A stretch of DNA of 38,531 nt from a virus (IMGVR_UViG_3300011187_000022:1-38531), one strand, 5' to 3'; shown: positions 15,839 through 23,173, counted from the stretch's first letter. Numbers and translations: made by a program. Notes: generated by a model from the letters alone, not told the origin.

Positions 15839-15875
15839 AGAGAATCCCTAAGAAATTAATCTTACATGATTCTCT
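15839..15875 (+). other. Strong two-stage hairpin
   Basis: AGAGAATC (15839-15846) pairs with GATTCTCT (15868-15875), and inside it TAAGA pairs with TCTTA, leaving a six-base loop. It has no following T-run, so it looks like an RNA structural element or operator rather than a simple terminator. Confidence 0.5.
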
Positions 15876-16109
15876 TGGGTTGATGTGTTTTAGTGGACCA
15901 GTTCATTCCATGTACCCTTATCCACTATTATTCATCAACTATTTGTGTCAATATCGGTGAAAACTCAGCATCTATGTACAATCGTGATGCTTACAAACCG
16001 ACTTCTACAATGGTGATTGTCGTGGGTTTCACGCTCTTTCCATCGGGATCAACTCGTTCCCTGTTGAGTTGCTGACAGATTTAAGGTAAGGCATTACTCA
16101 TGCGATAGC

Positions 16110-16160
16110 AACATGTATGAGATATGTAATTACATAAAAGATATGTATGATACATGTATA
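16110..16160. repeat. Cluster of ATGTAT/ATACAT palindromes
   Basis: Within 50 bases the sequence holds ACATGTAT (16111-16118), GATATGTA, ATGTATGATACAT (16143-16155, inverted repeat) and the perfect palindrome ATACATGTAT (16150-16159). Such clustering suits an operator array or origin-binding protein sites. Confidence 0.45.
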
Positions 16161-16434
16161 AATGGACAATATAGCACTTGTTTAATTACACATAGATTAT
16201 ACATATAAAGAATAGATTAGCGAAACTACCATGATGGGGGGATATACCCACATGTAGTGAGAAACAAAGGGATTGAGGAATATTAGTACTCTTCCGGAAG
16301 ACTCGGAGTTTTTAGTTGTTTTTCTTGTCAACAGAATAAAACAACAAATTGCGTTTCTACAATAATAACATTGATCACGATAAGAAATATGTTATTAAAA
16401 AAACATTGGAATTTTATACAAAAGAGGTACAATC

Positions 16435-16779
16435 ATGATTTATGAATTAGTAGTATTCACATTAATAACATTGATTGCATATTTTGCAGTCATATTTTTC
16501 ATCAACAAAACAGTTCATCAGAATGGCGAACCGCAAATTGATGAATCATCATACGATTTTAAAAGTCGTATTAATAAGAAGATTAACCAATACGAAAAGA
16601 TTGCTACTGTTCAAGCGGTAGTAATTTATGTAATCTATTGTTTACACATCATTGTAACAATGTGGTCTTTTACAATGCTTTCATCATATACAACGGGTGT
16701 TATAGGAGCTATCTTTGGTACAATTGCAATTGTGTTAGGATTATATTTTAGACAAGAATACAAAGCTAAAAGACCATGA
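16435..16779 (+). CDS. Small integral membrane protein, three segments
   Basis: A 114-residue protein with hydrophobic segments at about residues 2-23, 62-85 and 88-108, and a charged loop between the first and second (HQNGEPQIDESSYDFKSRIN). It ends in a basic tail (RQEYKAKRP). The ATG has an AGAGG ribosome-binding site. It overlaps the next gene, another membrane protein, by the four bases ATGA. Early phage membrane proteins often block superinfection or alter the envelope; a holin role is less likely because the gene is far from the late operon. No family recognised. Confidence 0.65.
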   Translation: MIYELVVFTLITLIAYFAVIFFINKTVHQNGEPQIDESSYDFKSRINKKINQYEKIATVQAVVIYVIYCLHIIVTMWSFTMLSSYTTGVIGAIFGTIAIVLGLYFRQEYKAKRP

Positions 16780-16937
16780 ATATGGAATTGTTATCCGCAG
16801 CAAGCCTTGTAATAGGCTTGCTGATTGCACTCTTTATAGAGTCTTTTGAATCATCTAAAATAAGAAAAATAGCTCTTGCTATAATGATTGTGTTTATCAC
16901 AATTGGAGTAGTAATGGCATTATTACTAAACATATAG
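16776..16937 (+). CDS. Very small membrane protein, two segments
   Basis: A 53-residue protein starting at the ATG at 16776, inside the stop codon overlap of the preceding membrane-protein gene. Hydrophobic segments occupy about residues 5-21 (LLSAASLVIGLLIALFI) and 31-52 (IALAIMIVFITIGVVMALLL), joined by a short charged turn (ESFESSKIRK). Coupled translation with its neighbour suggests that the two act together in the membrane. Its size puts it below usual gene-calling cut-offs. No family recognised. Confidence 0.6.
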   Translation: MNMELLSAASLVIGLLIALFIESFESSKIRKIALAIMIVFITIGVVMALLLNI

Positions 16938-16945
16938 AAATTTTT

Positions 16946-17212
16946 ATGCTGGCAGCTAACGAAATTGAAGTAAGAAATGGAATTCACATTATGTTCAATA
17001 ATGATGGTTCTACAACTGTATTCAACGACAATACAGGAGTAGTCATTGAGAAAAACATAAGAGGTGAGGTTTTATTTCAAGAATCAGATAATGTGTATGT
17101 ATCAGCTGTTCGCGGTATGATACAGTATGGAATGAATAACTTTGTCAAAGCGCCATTGCTTGACATTGATTTGTTCATCAACCCGATAATTCCAAATATG
17201 AGGGCTTTATAA
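16946..17212 (+). CDS. Early protein of unknown function
   Basis: An 88-residue, beta-rich protein (IEVRNGIHIMFNNDGSTTVF then GVVIEKNIRGEVLF). It begins 8 bases after the small membrane gene and its stop shares one base with the next start (TAATG), so it belongs to a four-gene early operon (16435-17535). No signal peptide, membrane segment or recognised motif. Confidence 0.55.
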   Translation: MLAANEIEVRNGIHIMFNNDGSTTVFNDNTGVVIEKNIRGEVLFQESDNVYVSAVRGMIQYGMNNFVKAPLLDIDLFINPIIPNMRAL

Positions 17213-17535
17213 TGAAAACAAAAGAAGAAATCTACGAGGCTCTTGATGAGCTTCGTAGAAAAGAAGAAGAATTAGAGATTGTAACAGGTTTACTTGAAAA
17301 AGCATCAAGTGAAACTAATGAAAACGATTTATCAGTTTGTCTTTATGGACAAGCTGATACACTTCAACTATCTATTGAACAAGCATTGTTCGGAAAAGAT
17401 TCTAAAGGATCATCAATTAGAATTAATGTTAGATTTAATGAGTTTATTGTAATTGGGCAAATAGTAAAAGATCAACTGGAAATTGAAATTGACAAGCTTA
17501 ATAAAAAACTTAAAACTGTACTTAATATATATTAA
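17212..17535 (+). CDS. Early coiled-coil protein, unknown
   Basis: A 107-residue helical protein. Residues 1-32 (KEEIYEALDELRRKEEELEI) and the C-terminal segment (VKDQLEIEIDKLNKKLKTVL) form coiled coils around a short polar middle. It is the last gene of the early operon starting with the two membrane proteins. Its final codons lie in an 18-base perfect palindrome (about 17519-17536), just before a terminator-like T-run and the tmRNA. No function recognised. Confidence 0.55.
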   Translation: MKTKEEIYEALDELRRKEEELEIVTGLLEKASSETNENDLSVCLYGQADTLQLSIEQALFGKDSKGSSIRINVRFNEFIVIGQIVKDQLEIEIDKLNKKLKTVLNIY

Positions 17536-17544
17536 GTCAGTAAA

Positions 17545-17585
17545 AAAAAAGAATTCTTGTCGGTTTTTTATTATTTTTAATCAAA
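17545..17585 (+). terminator. Terminator-like junction before the tmRNA
   Basis: AAGAATTCTT, GTCGG and TTTTTTATTATTTTTAATCAAA (17564-17585) directly precede the tmRNA. Hairpin strength is modest (the AAGAATTCTT palindrome plus A-run/T-run pairing). The T6ATT...TAATCAAA motif recurs at other gene junctions in this window. Confidence 0.4.
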
Positions 17586-17586
17586 T

Positions 17587-17945
17587 GGGGATGTGTGTAA
17601 TTGGCATCGACATTACGTAGTCGTTATAATTATCAACATGACATCTTGGAAAGACAAGAATGTCAATGCAAATGACACTAAAAAAGAAGCATCTATATTT
17701 AATCTGTTCGGAGCAACAAAAGTTGTTGCTGCCTAAAATAGGATTAAATATCAGGGTTTAGCCTAACCTTGTTACCCAATAGGCGATACCACAAGAGTTA
17801 TTGGCTATACCAATTATCTAACCAAATAACATTAACATGTTGTTTGATAGTAACATGAGGAGGCATCCTTTATATGCAAAATTGTTGTAACCGAGTAATT
17901 ATAATAGAACGATGATGGACCGGGGTTCGACTCCCCGCATCTCCA
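17587..17945 (+). ncRNA. ssrA: tmRNA (one-piece, phage-encoded)
   Basis: Transfer-messenger RNA of about 359 bases. The tRNA-like part has a 7-bp acceptor stem (GGGGATG at 17587-17593 with CATCTCC at 17938-17944, one G-U), a T arm CGGGG-TTCGACT-CCCCG, and a D-like TTGGCATCGACA. A long P2 helix joins TCGTT/ATAATTA of the 5' part with TAATTAT/AACGA of the 3' part. The CCA end is not encoded. A hairpin (GACAT-CTTG ... CAAG-A-ATGTC, about 17640-17664) stands just before the probable resume codon GCA at 17668. The tag frame has 22 codons (begins ANDTKKEA, ends ATKVVAA) and stops at TAA 17734-17736. It would rescue stalled ribosomes and mark proteins for proteolysis. A terminator follows at 18094. 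Confidence 0.93.
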
Positions 17946-18001
17946 CAATTAGTAACAAGTAGCTTAAAATTAAATGCTATCGTAACAGTTAAAAAAGAAT
18001 G

Positions 18002-18024
18002 TCATTGTAGTGAGATAACAATGA
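18002..18024 (+). other. Short hairpin downstream of the tmRNA
   Basis: TCATTGT (18002-18008) and ACAATGA (18018-18024) form a 7-bp stem. It lies between the tmRNA 3' end and the terminator at 18094, so it could be part of the 3' trailer that is removed during tmRNA maturation. Confidence 0.35.
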
Positions 18025-18093
18025 AATATATAGTGAAAAAGCATGTATATGTGGGTAAGTATTTAAATTAAAATCACTTTACCTCAAAGAACG

Positions 18094-18130
18094 AAGCCTA
18101 TTGCCTTGACTGGTAGTAGGCTTTTTTATT
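18094..18130 (+). terminator. Intrinsic terminator after the tmRNA
   Basis: AAGCCTA (18094-18100) pairs with TAGGCTT (18117-18123), with additional TGCC/GGTA pairing inside, followed by TTTTTTATT. This is a good intrinsic terminator and ends the tmRNA transcription unit. The T-run leads into TTTTAATCAAAA just before the next gene. Confidence 0.75.
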
Positions 18131-18159
18131 TTAATCAAAAAGGAGTAGTTATCATTACA

Positions 18160-18390
18160 ATGAATTGTATTATGAGCAAAAAATTACCGTTGGAACATAG
18201 GCTTACAGCAGTAGAGAAACAAGAGCTATTGCGAGAAAATGCAGGTAACAATTATTCATATTGGTGTCTTTTAAATGAACGTCTGCATTATCACACAACA
18301 GTTTATGATTTGCTAACCCAATCACACCTATTCTTTTTAAACTATAACCAAAGGCTATTGAGGAGTAACCTTAACGGGTGGAACGGATAA
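18160..18390 (+). CDS. Small early protein, unknown
   Basis: A 76-residue protein from the ATG at 18160 (MNCIMSKKLPLEHRLTA), preceded by AGGAG at 18141-18145. An earlier in-frame start at 18106 lies inside the terminator and is rejected. The protein is helical and aromatic-rich (NAGNNYSYWCLLNERLHYHT). The 3' end overlaps the 5' arm of the next terminator. No motif recognised. A single small gene bracketed by terminators suggests an independently controlled early peptide. Confidence 0.45.
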   Translation: MNCIMSKKLPLEHRLTAVEKQELLRENAGNNYSYWCLLNERLHYHTTVYDLLTQSHLFFLNYNQRLLRSNLNGWNG

Positions 18391-18416
18391 ATCCCTTTAG
18401 TCTTTGGTTTTTTATT
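18346..18416 (+). terminator. Terminator-like inverted repeat
   Basis: AACCAAAG (18346-18353) and CTTTGGTT (18402-18409) form an 8-bp perfect stem, followed by TTTTTTATT. The loop of about 48 bases contains the stop codon of the upstream gene and may fold further. The T6ATT...TAATCAAA junction appears again here. Confidence 0.5.
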
Positions 18417-18434
18417 AACCTAATCAAAATACCT

Positions 18435-18629
18435 ATGGAAATAACAGAATCGTACTGTGTAGTACGAAATCGTGAAACAGGTGATCGCTCACGATTCTTC
18501 AAAAAGTTCAGTACTGCAAATGATCGTACTGGAAAGGATAATACAGTCATGACTCGTACTATGTATGAGCAAACATATGACGCTGTAGATCCAAAAGATC
18601 CCAATCATAAACAAAACAACTTATCATAA
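18435..18629 (+). CDS. Small early protein, unknown
   Basis: A 64-residue basic, polar protein from the ATG at 18435 (MEITESYCVVRNRETGDRS), chosen over an upstream in-frame ATG at 18378 that lies in the terminator. The sequence looks soluble and partly disordered (SRFFKKFSTANDRTGKDNTV, ending in PNHKQNNLS). It lies 14 bases before the next gene and probably shares its transcript. No family recognised. Confidence 0.45.
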   Translation: MEITESYCVVRNRETGDRSRFFKKFSTANDRTGKDNTVMTRTMYEQTYDAVDPKDPNHKQNNLS

Positions 18630-18643
18630 AACTAATAACGATT

Positions 18644-19279
18644 ATGAAAACTGCAAAAGTAGCAAACATCGTAGGAATCAAACCAACCAAAAGTCCTAAA
18701 AAAGTTCAATTACATTTCACGCAAGAAATTCAGAAAGTAAAAATTTCTGCATTACAACTTGCTAATGAAGATGATGAGCGTTTTGGATCAATTAAGCCAC
18801 AACATGCTTGGATGAATTTTGAAGTATCGAATGCGAGAAAGCTTTTTCCTTTTTTAAATGAGGACATTGACTTTGTTGAAGAAAACGCAGATGAGTTACT
18901 CAAAGAAAATGAAGAACATCCTCTTGGGTTTAAGCATCAGGCAGTAGCTACTCATGATGGCAACAAATACCGGTTTAATATCCGTATTGTTGAAACAACT
19001 GAGATCAGTAAAAACAATGCTGAATGGCAAATTGCTAATCTTGATCGTGTCTTTAAGCAGAACGGTGAAGGTGATTATTGTGTCACTGAAGAAGGGTTTG
19101 GTATTATTACTAACAAATTAATCGAAGTAGGAGATGTTGATCACCAGTATATTTCTCATGCTGGCTTTACAACTGAGTATGAAGATTTACTATACCATTA
19201 TGACGGTATGGTGTGTAAAGGATCAAATGTTGAAGTTGTCGAAGAGGCAATGGAAACAAATTCTCCTGTCATTGCCTGA
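18644..19279 (+). CDS. Early soluble protein, unknown
   Basis: A 211-residue acidic, soluble protein with a beta-rich beginning (MKTAKVANIVGIKPTKSPKK, VQLHFTQEIQKVKISALQLA) and a central HDGNKYRFNIRIVETTEISK strand pair, with no membrane segment. No catalytic motif was recognised. It is followed by a strong terminator, so it ends the unit that begins at 18435. Its position upstream of the DNA polymerase suggests an early role, but nothing more can be read from the sequence. Confidence 0.55.
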   Translation: MKTAKVANIVGIKPTKSPKKVQLHFTQEIQKVKISALQLANEDDERFGSIKPQHAWMNFEVSNARKLFPFLNEDIDFVEENADELLKENEEHPLGFKHQAVATHDGNKYRFNIRIVETTEISKNNAEWQIANLDRVFKQNGEGDYCVTEEGFGIITNKLIEVGDVDHQYISHAGFTTEYEDLLYHYDGMVCKGSNVEVVEEAMETNSPVIA

Positions 19280-19297
19280 TAAGGCTTGATTTACGTT

Positions 19298-19332
19298 GGG
19301 GAGGCAGGTAAGCTGCTTCCTCATTTTATTTT
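19298..19332 (+). terminator. Strong intrinsic terminator
   Basis: A 10-bp stem (GGGGAGGCAG at 19298-19307 with CTGCTTCCTC at 19313-19322, two G-U pairs) with a 5-base loop is followed by ATTTTATTTT. It ends the unit containing the 211-residue gene. Confidence 0.75.
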
Positions 19333-19352
19333 GAATGTTAATTGTTAGAACT

Positions 19353-19712
19353 ATGTCTGAAGTAATAGATACCAAAAATACCCAAATGACTGTTTACAAA
19401 TATCAGAACAAAACGGTTCCAATGAGTGAAATGCGTAGTGAAGAGAAACTTGCTGCAATGATTAGTTTGTTGAATCGTGCTGAAAAAGCCGGTCAGAAAA
19501 TGAATGAAGCAATTACAGATAAAAGACGAGCTGAAAAGCAGATTGAGATTCAAGATTCTCGTATTGTCACATTCAATACGTTAATGGAAAATCTTCGTCA
19601 TTTTCTCGAAAGAGATGATGATATTACTGTTACCGATAATATGTCGGTTAAAGAGCTTCATGATATAAGACAGAAAATACTTGAAAATTGGAAACACCGA
19701 GTTACTGCATAA
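19353..19712 (+). CDS. Early coiled-coil protein, unknown
   Basis: A 119-residue helical protein from the ATG at 19353 (MSEVIDTKNTQMTVYKYQNK); an in-frame ATG at 19335 is also possible. Residues about 25-80 are a coiled coil with many Glu, Lys and Arg (EEKLAAMISLLNRAEKAGQK), and a second helix (VKELHDIRQKILENWKHR) ends the chain. It sits between two terminators as a single-gene unit just before the polymerase. No function recognised. Confidence 0.5.
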   Translation: MSEVIDTKNTQMTVYKYQNKTVPMSEMRSEEKLAAMISLLNRAEKAGQKMNEAITDKRRAEKQIEIQDSRIVTFNTLMENLRHFLERDDDITVTDNMSVKELHDIRQKILENWKHRVTA

Positions 19713-19726
19713 ATTTTATGCATAAC

Positions 19727-19756
19727 TTGATTTAGTGTAAAGAAATTCATTATATT
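19727..19756 (+). promoter_or_regulatory. Putative promoter for the polymerase operon
   Basis: TTGATT (19727-19732) and TATATT (19751-19756) are 18 bases apart, 15 bases after the previous gene. An intrinsic terminator (19806) then lies between this promoter and the polymerase start (19865), so either the terminator is an attenuator or the true promoter is further down, for example around TATAAT at 19846-19851. Confidence 0.4.
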
Positions 19757-19805
19757 CTTTCTGTGTCAACATTAGTCTTGAAGGCTTAATTGTTTTTGAG
19801 GTTTG

Positions 19806-19838
19806 AGCCGGAGGTGAAATACCCTCTGGCTTTTTTTA
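19806..19838 (+). terminator. Strong intrinsic terminator / possible attenuator
   Basis: AGCCGGAGG (19806-19814) pairs with CCTCTGGCT (19823-19831) including one G-U, followed by T7ATT. It lies 27 bases before the DNA polymerase start codon. Confidence 0.8.
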
Positions 19839-19864
19839 TTCATGTATAATTTATATATAGAAAT

Positions 19865-21787
19865 ATGGAATCAAACAATGATGTAACTAACAGAAAACTA
19901 TGGGTTTATGATTTAGAACAACTTGTAAATTTCCATAGTGGAGTATTTATTAACGTTGATACTGATGAGATTAAAGTATTTTATTTACATGATAGCGTTA
20001 CTACATTAAAAAATATACAAGACTATAAAGAATTTTTACTTAATGAAGTAAAAGGGCTTATTGGATTCAATAGTAAAGGATATGATTCATTTCTTATTGA
20101 CAAAATATTAACAGCTAAAAATTTCTTCTCCGTCTCCCACCTTATATCAATGTTGTATAAAGAGGGTAATCGCGTTATTCAAGAAAATGTTACTAATTGG
20201 AAACCTCTTATTCCGGATCAAGATTTGTTTCGGATGATGCATTTCAATAATAAAGCTCGTTCTACAAGTTTAAAAGCTCTTCAAGTAGCTATGAAGTGGT
20301 ATAATGTACAAGATATGCCTATTCATCATTCAACTTCTGTTACAGAAGATATGATTGATGACATATTGAGTTACAACAAAAATGATACGTTATCAACTCG
20401 TCAGTTCTATACTGAAGTACATGATCTTATTGATTTAAGAAGACAACTTTCTCATAAATACAACAAAGATTTATTTAGTGCTGATGATCCTAAGATGGGA
20501 ACAGAGATTTTCATGTATTATCTCTCTCGACATTTAGGTATTCCAGAGTATAAACTCAGGAAAATGCAGACGCGCAGGCTTACTGTTGATTTAAAAGATT
20601 GCGTGATTGATGGACTCAGATATAATTCTGATAAAATGAATCGTGAAATCATTGATTATTATAGCAATATGGTTATTACAACTAATGTTAATAACCCTAA
20701 AGCTAAACCTACTTCAGTTGCTAAAGACGTTGTGTATAAGGGATTCAAATATAGCTTTGGCGCAGGAGGAATACATGGTGGTAAGCGTGGAATATTTGAA
20801 GCTGATGACAATCATATTATCAGAACAGTAGATGTTGAATCATATTATCCAAACCTTTCTATTAAAAATGGATTTTATCCTGAACATCTTGGTAAACGAT
20901 TTTGTGATGTTTATGAAAGCATTTTTGAAGAGCGTAAGCTTTATCCAAAGAAAACACATTTTGCATTTAACTATGCTTATAAAATTGCTCTTAACGGAAC
21001 ATTTGGAAAGAGTGGTGATCAATATTCTCCTTTCTTAGATCATAAATTTCTATATCAAATTACCATTAATGGTCAAATACTATTAACTATGCTTTCTGAA
21101 CGACTTCAGGATGCTGGGTTTGAAATGATTATGATCAATACAGATGGTATGGAATTTAAAATTCTAAAAAACAGAGTTGAGCTATTTGATAACATTTGTA
21201 AAGAATGGGAAAAAGAAACTAAGCTCAATCTTGAATATGATGAGTACAAAGCACTCTATATTCGCGATGTTAATAATTACATTGGTTTGTTTAGTAATGA
21301 CAGTGTTAAGCTTAAAGGTGATTTTGAAATAGATAAACAATGGCACAAAGACCCATCATTCAGAATTGTACCTATTGCTGTTAAAGAATATTTCGTTAAT
21401 AAGCGATCTATTGAACGTGTTATTACTGGTCAACCTTTTGAATTTATCAATGATGATGAAAAAGAGACTACTGATCATTTTGATTATATGGGTAGATATA
21501 AAGGAACCAAAAAGTTTACAGTGATCCTCAATGAAATTGAAAATAATAGCATGTCTGAAATAAAATTAAGTAAAACAGTTCGCTATTACATTACCAAACG
21601 ATCAAAAACACTTTACAAAGTATCAGATAAATCACGTATAGCTATTGAATCTGGTTGGAATACTCAACCTATGAATTTATATGATCCTAAGCATGATTTT
21701 AAATTCGATCTAAAGTATTATCGAAAAGCAGCGAGAAAGCTGATTGAAACAATTGAAATTGAACACCGACAACAACGATTATTATGA
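19865..21787 (+). CDS. Family B DNA polymerase
   Basis: A 640-residue replicative polymerase. The proofreading domain shows Exo I (WVYDLEQL, D16 and E18), Exo II (GFNSKGYDSF, D74) and Exo III (YNKND, D174). The polymerase domain shows motif A DVESYYPNL (D323), motif B KIALNGTFGKSGD (from K373) and motif C MINTDGMEF (D427). All catalytic Asp residues are present, so it should be active. Motif C has TDG where most families have DTDS. It is short compared with the roughly 800-900 residues common in family B and lacks an obvious protein-priming insertion. It is the first gene of the large replication operon, with a 3-base gap to the helicase. Confidence 0.92.
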   Translation: MESNNDVTNRKLWVYDLEQLVNFHSGVFINVDTDEIKVFYLHDSVTTLKNIQDYKEFLLNEVKGLIGFNSKGYDSFLIDKILTAKNFFSVSHLISMLYKEGNRVIQENVTNWKPLIPDQDLFRMMHFNNKARSTSLKALQVAMKWYNVQDMPIHHSTSVTEDMIDDILSYNKNDTLSTRQFYTEVHDLIDLRRQLSHKYNKDLFSADDPKMGTEIFMYYLSRHLGIPEYKLRKMQTRRLTVDLKDCVIDGLRYNSDKMNREIIDYYSNMVITTNVNNPKAKPTSVAKDVVYKGFKYSFGAGGIHGGKRGIFEADDNHIIRTVDVESYYPNLSIKNGFYPEHLGKRFCDVYESIFEERKLYPKKTHFAFNYAYKIALNGTFGKSGDQYSPFLDHKFLYQITINGQILLTMLSERLQDAGFEMIMINTDGMEFKILKNRVELFDNICKEWEKETKLNLEYDEYKALYIRDVNNYIGLFSNDSVKLKGDFEIDKQWHKDPSFRIVPIAVKEYFVNKRSIERVITGQPFEFINDDEKETTDHFDYMGRYKGTKKFTVILNEIENNSMSEIKLSKTVRYYITKRSKTLYKVSDKSRIAIESGWNTQPMNLYDPKHDFKFDLKYYRKAARKLIETIEIEHRQQRLL

Positions 21788-21790
21788 GAA

Positions 21791-23173
21791 ATGAAACCGA
21801 TTAGTAAAATAATCAATGCAATAGGTTCAAGTTTTGATAAAAAACGATTTTCACGACAAGTTGAAAATTTTACTGCTTGGAAAGATGCTGGTTATAAAGG
21901 AACTATAGTTGGAGCTACTGGTTATGGTAAATCAATGGTAGGTATGTTAGCTGTTCGACATATGTTTAAGCAATTTCTAACGCAAGATGTATTAATAGTT
22001 GTTCCAAGTAATTTTTTACTTGAGCAATGGAAAAAACATCTTAAAGAACATGAACTTGAGAACGTAAGAGTAATGACCATTCAGGCGTTAATTCGTACTA
22101 CGGAAAAGGCGACATTACTTGTACTTGATGAAATCCACCGGTATAAAGCGGAGGAATTCGGTAAAGTATATGATCGCGTATCTTACCAATACGTTCTCGG
22201 ATTAACAGCTACTCTTGACACTTCTGATCCTAAATATGATATCATCAAATGGAAATCTCCTGTTGTTGATACTGTTACAGTTGAAGAGTGTCATGAGAAT
22301 GGCTGGATATCAGATTACATTGTTATGGTCATGCCATTAAAACTGCAAATGAAAGAACAACAAAAATATGATGAATATCATCGTAAGTTTGTACGATTCT
22401 TCGGACAGTTTGGTCATGATTTTAACATGATGAAACGAGCATTAAATCCAAAATACCGAAAAGGTATAGCTCGAAAACTTAGATGGACTGAAGACCGAGT
22501 TGCAATAGCAGCTTCAAATGGTTTTAGGTTTATGGGAAAACGAAGGGAAGTTGTTGAAGAAGCCAGTAACAAAGTTGCTATGGCTGACAAAATACTAAGT
22601 CACTTTACTGATAGGAAAATTGTAACGTTTAGTAAAAAGACCTATACAGCAAATCAGCTTTCACAAAGTGAAGGAAGAGCAGCATATCACTCAAAATTAC
22701 CTACACTTATTATTGATAAGAAAACTGGTAAACAAGTCGGAGAAAAGCTTGAAACAGAAGGACGAGCGATGTATATCGTAAACGGTTTACCGGTATCAGC
22801 AAAAAAACTTGATCTTAAAAAGTATGAGCGAATATCAGCTAAGCGTCAACTTGATCAAATCATTAAAGATTTTGAACAAGGTAAATACTATGCTCTTAAC
22901 ACAGCACAGGCAATTGATGAAGGAGCTGATATTGAAATGATTGATTTCCTTCTTACAATAAGTGGAGATTCTTCTTATCGCAGAGCTACACAGCGTAGAG
23001 GACGCGGTACGCGTAAGTATGGTGATAAGGTGACTATAGACCTTCACTTATACCTTGAAGACACTCCTGACGAGAAATGGTTAAACTCACGACTCCATGG
23101 AGTAGGTAATATTCAAATAGTACATTCAATATCCGAGATCGAAGATGCGTTGACACAGAAATTTGTCACGTAA
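21791..23173 (+). CDS. Superfamily 2 DNA helicase (UvsW/SNF2-like)
   Basis: A 460-residue ATP-driven helicase or translocase. Motif I is GATGYGKSMVG (41-51), motif II VLDEIHRY (D113, E114), motif III LGLTATLD, and motif VI QRRGRGTR (about 401-408), which is the standard SF2 order. The spacing between the two RecA-like domains includes about 70 residues rich in Lys/Arg (around 200-260), which may bind DNA. Phage SF2 proteins of this type unwind branched or R-loop structures, as T4 UvsW does, and switch or restart replication. Its partner genes are the polymerase upstream and the loader-like gene downstream. Confidence 0.88.
   Translation: MKPISKIINAIGSSFDKKRFSRQVENFTAWKDAGYKGTIVGATGYGKSMVGMLAVRHMFKQFLTQDVLIVVPSNFLLEQWKKHLKEHELENVRVMTIQALIRTTEKATLLVLDEIHRYKAEEFGKVYDRVSYQYVLGLTATLDTSDPKYDIIKWKSPVVDTVTVEECHENGWISDYIVMVMPLKLQMKEQQKYDEYHRKFVRFFGQFGHDFNMMKRALNPKYRKGIARKLRWTEDRVAIAASNGFRFMGKRREVVEEASNKVAMADKILSHFTDRKIVTFSKKTYTANQLSQSEGRAAYHSKLPTLIIDKKTGKQVGEKLETEGRAMYIVNGLPVSAKKLDLKKYERISAKRQLDQIIKDFEQGKYYALNTAQAIDEGADIEMIDFLLTISGDSSYRRATQRRGRGTRKYGDKVTIDLHLYLEDTPDEKWLNSRLHGVGNIQIVHSISEIEDALTQKFVT

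Larger units (their letters stand above)
15461..16434. promoter_or_regulatory. 974-bp gene-free region with hairpins and repeats
   Basis: No convincing gene is present. The region holds a long hairpin (15466-15508), a 23-base repeat in two copies (15503-15525 and 15559-15581), a tandem 12-mer (15586-15609), a sigma-70-like promoter (15640-15668), hairpins at 15714-15748, 15839-15875 and 16050-16071, a cluster of ATGTAT/ATACAT palindromes (16110-16160) and a CTTCCGGAAG palindrome (about 16290-16315). The density of structure suggests a replication origin, a complex early promoter region, or a structured non-coding RNA. Confidence 0.55.

Noticed and set aside
15893-16075. 60-residue frame on the plus strand in the non-coding region
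   Set aside because: It needs a GTG start with no ribosome-binding site, covers a hairpin (16050-16071), and its composition (many Ser, Thr, Cys) looks like translated non-coding sequence.
17881-17947. Separate tRNA gene at the T-arm-like sequence
   Set aside because: There is no anticodon or D arm nearby; the acceptor partner lies about 350 bases upstream, which identifies a tmRNA rather than a tRNA.
18106-18159. Upstream in-frame start for the 76-residue early protein
   Set aside because: The start would lie within the tmRNA terminator stem; the ATG at 18160 with AGGAG upstream fits better.
18371-18604. 77-residue minus-strand frame
   Set aside because: It lies opposite a short rightward gene and a terminator, would be alone on its strand in this region, and has no recognisable features.
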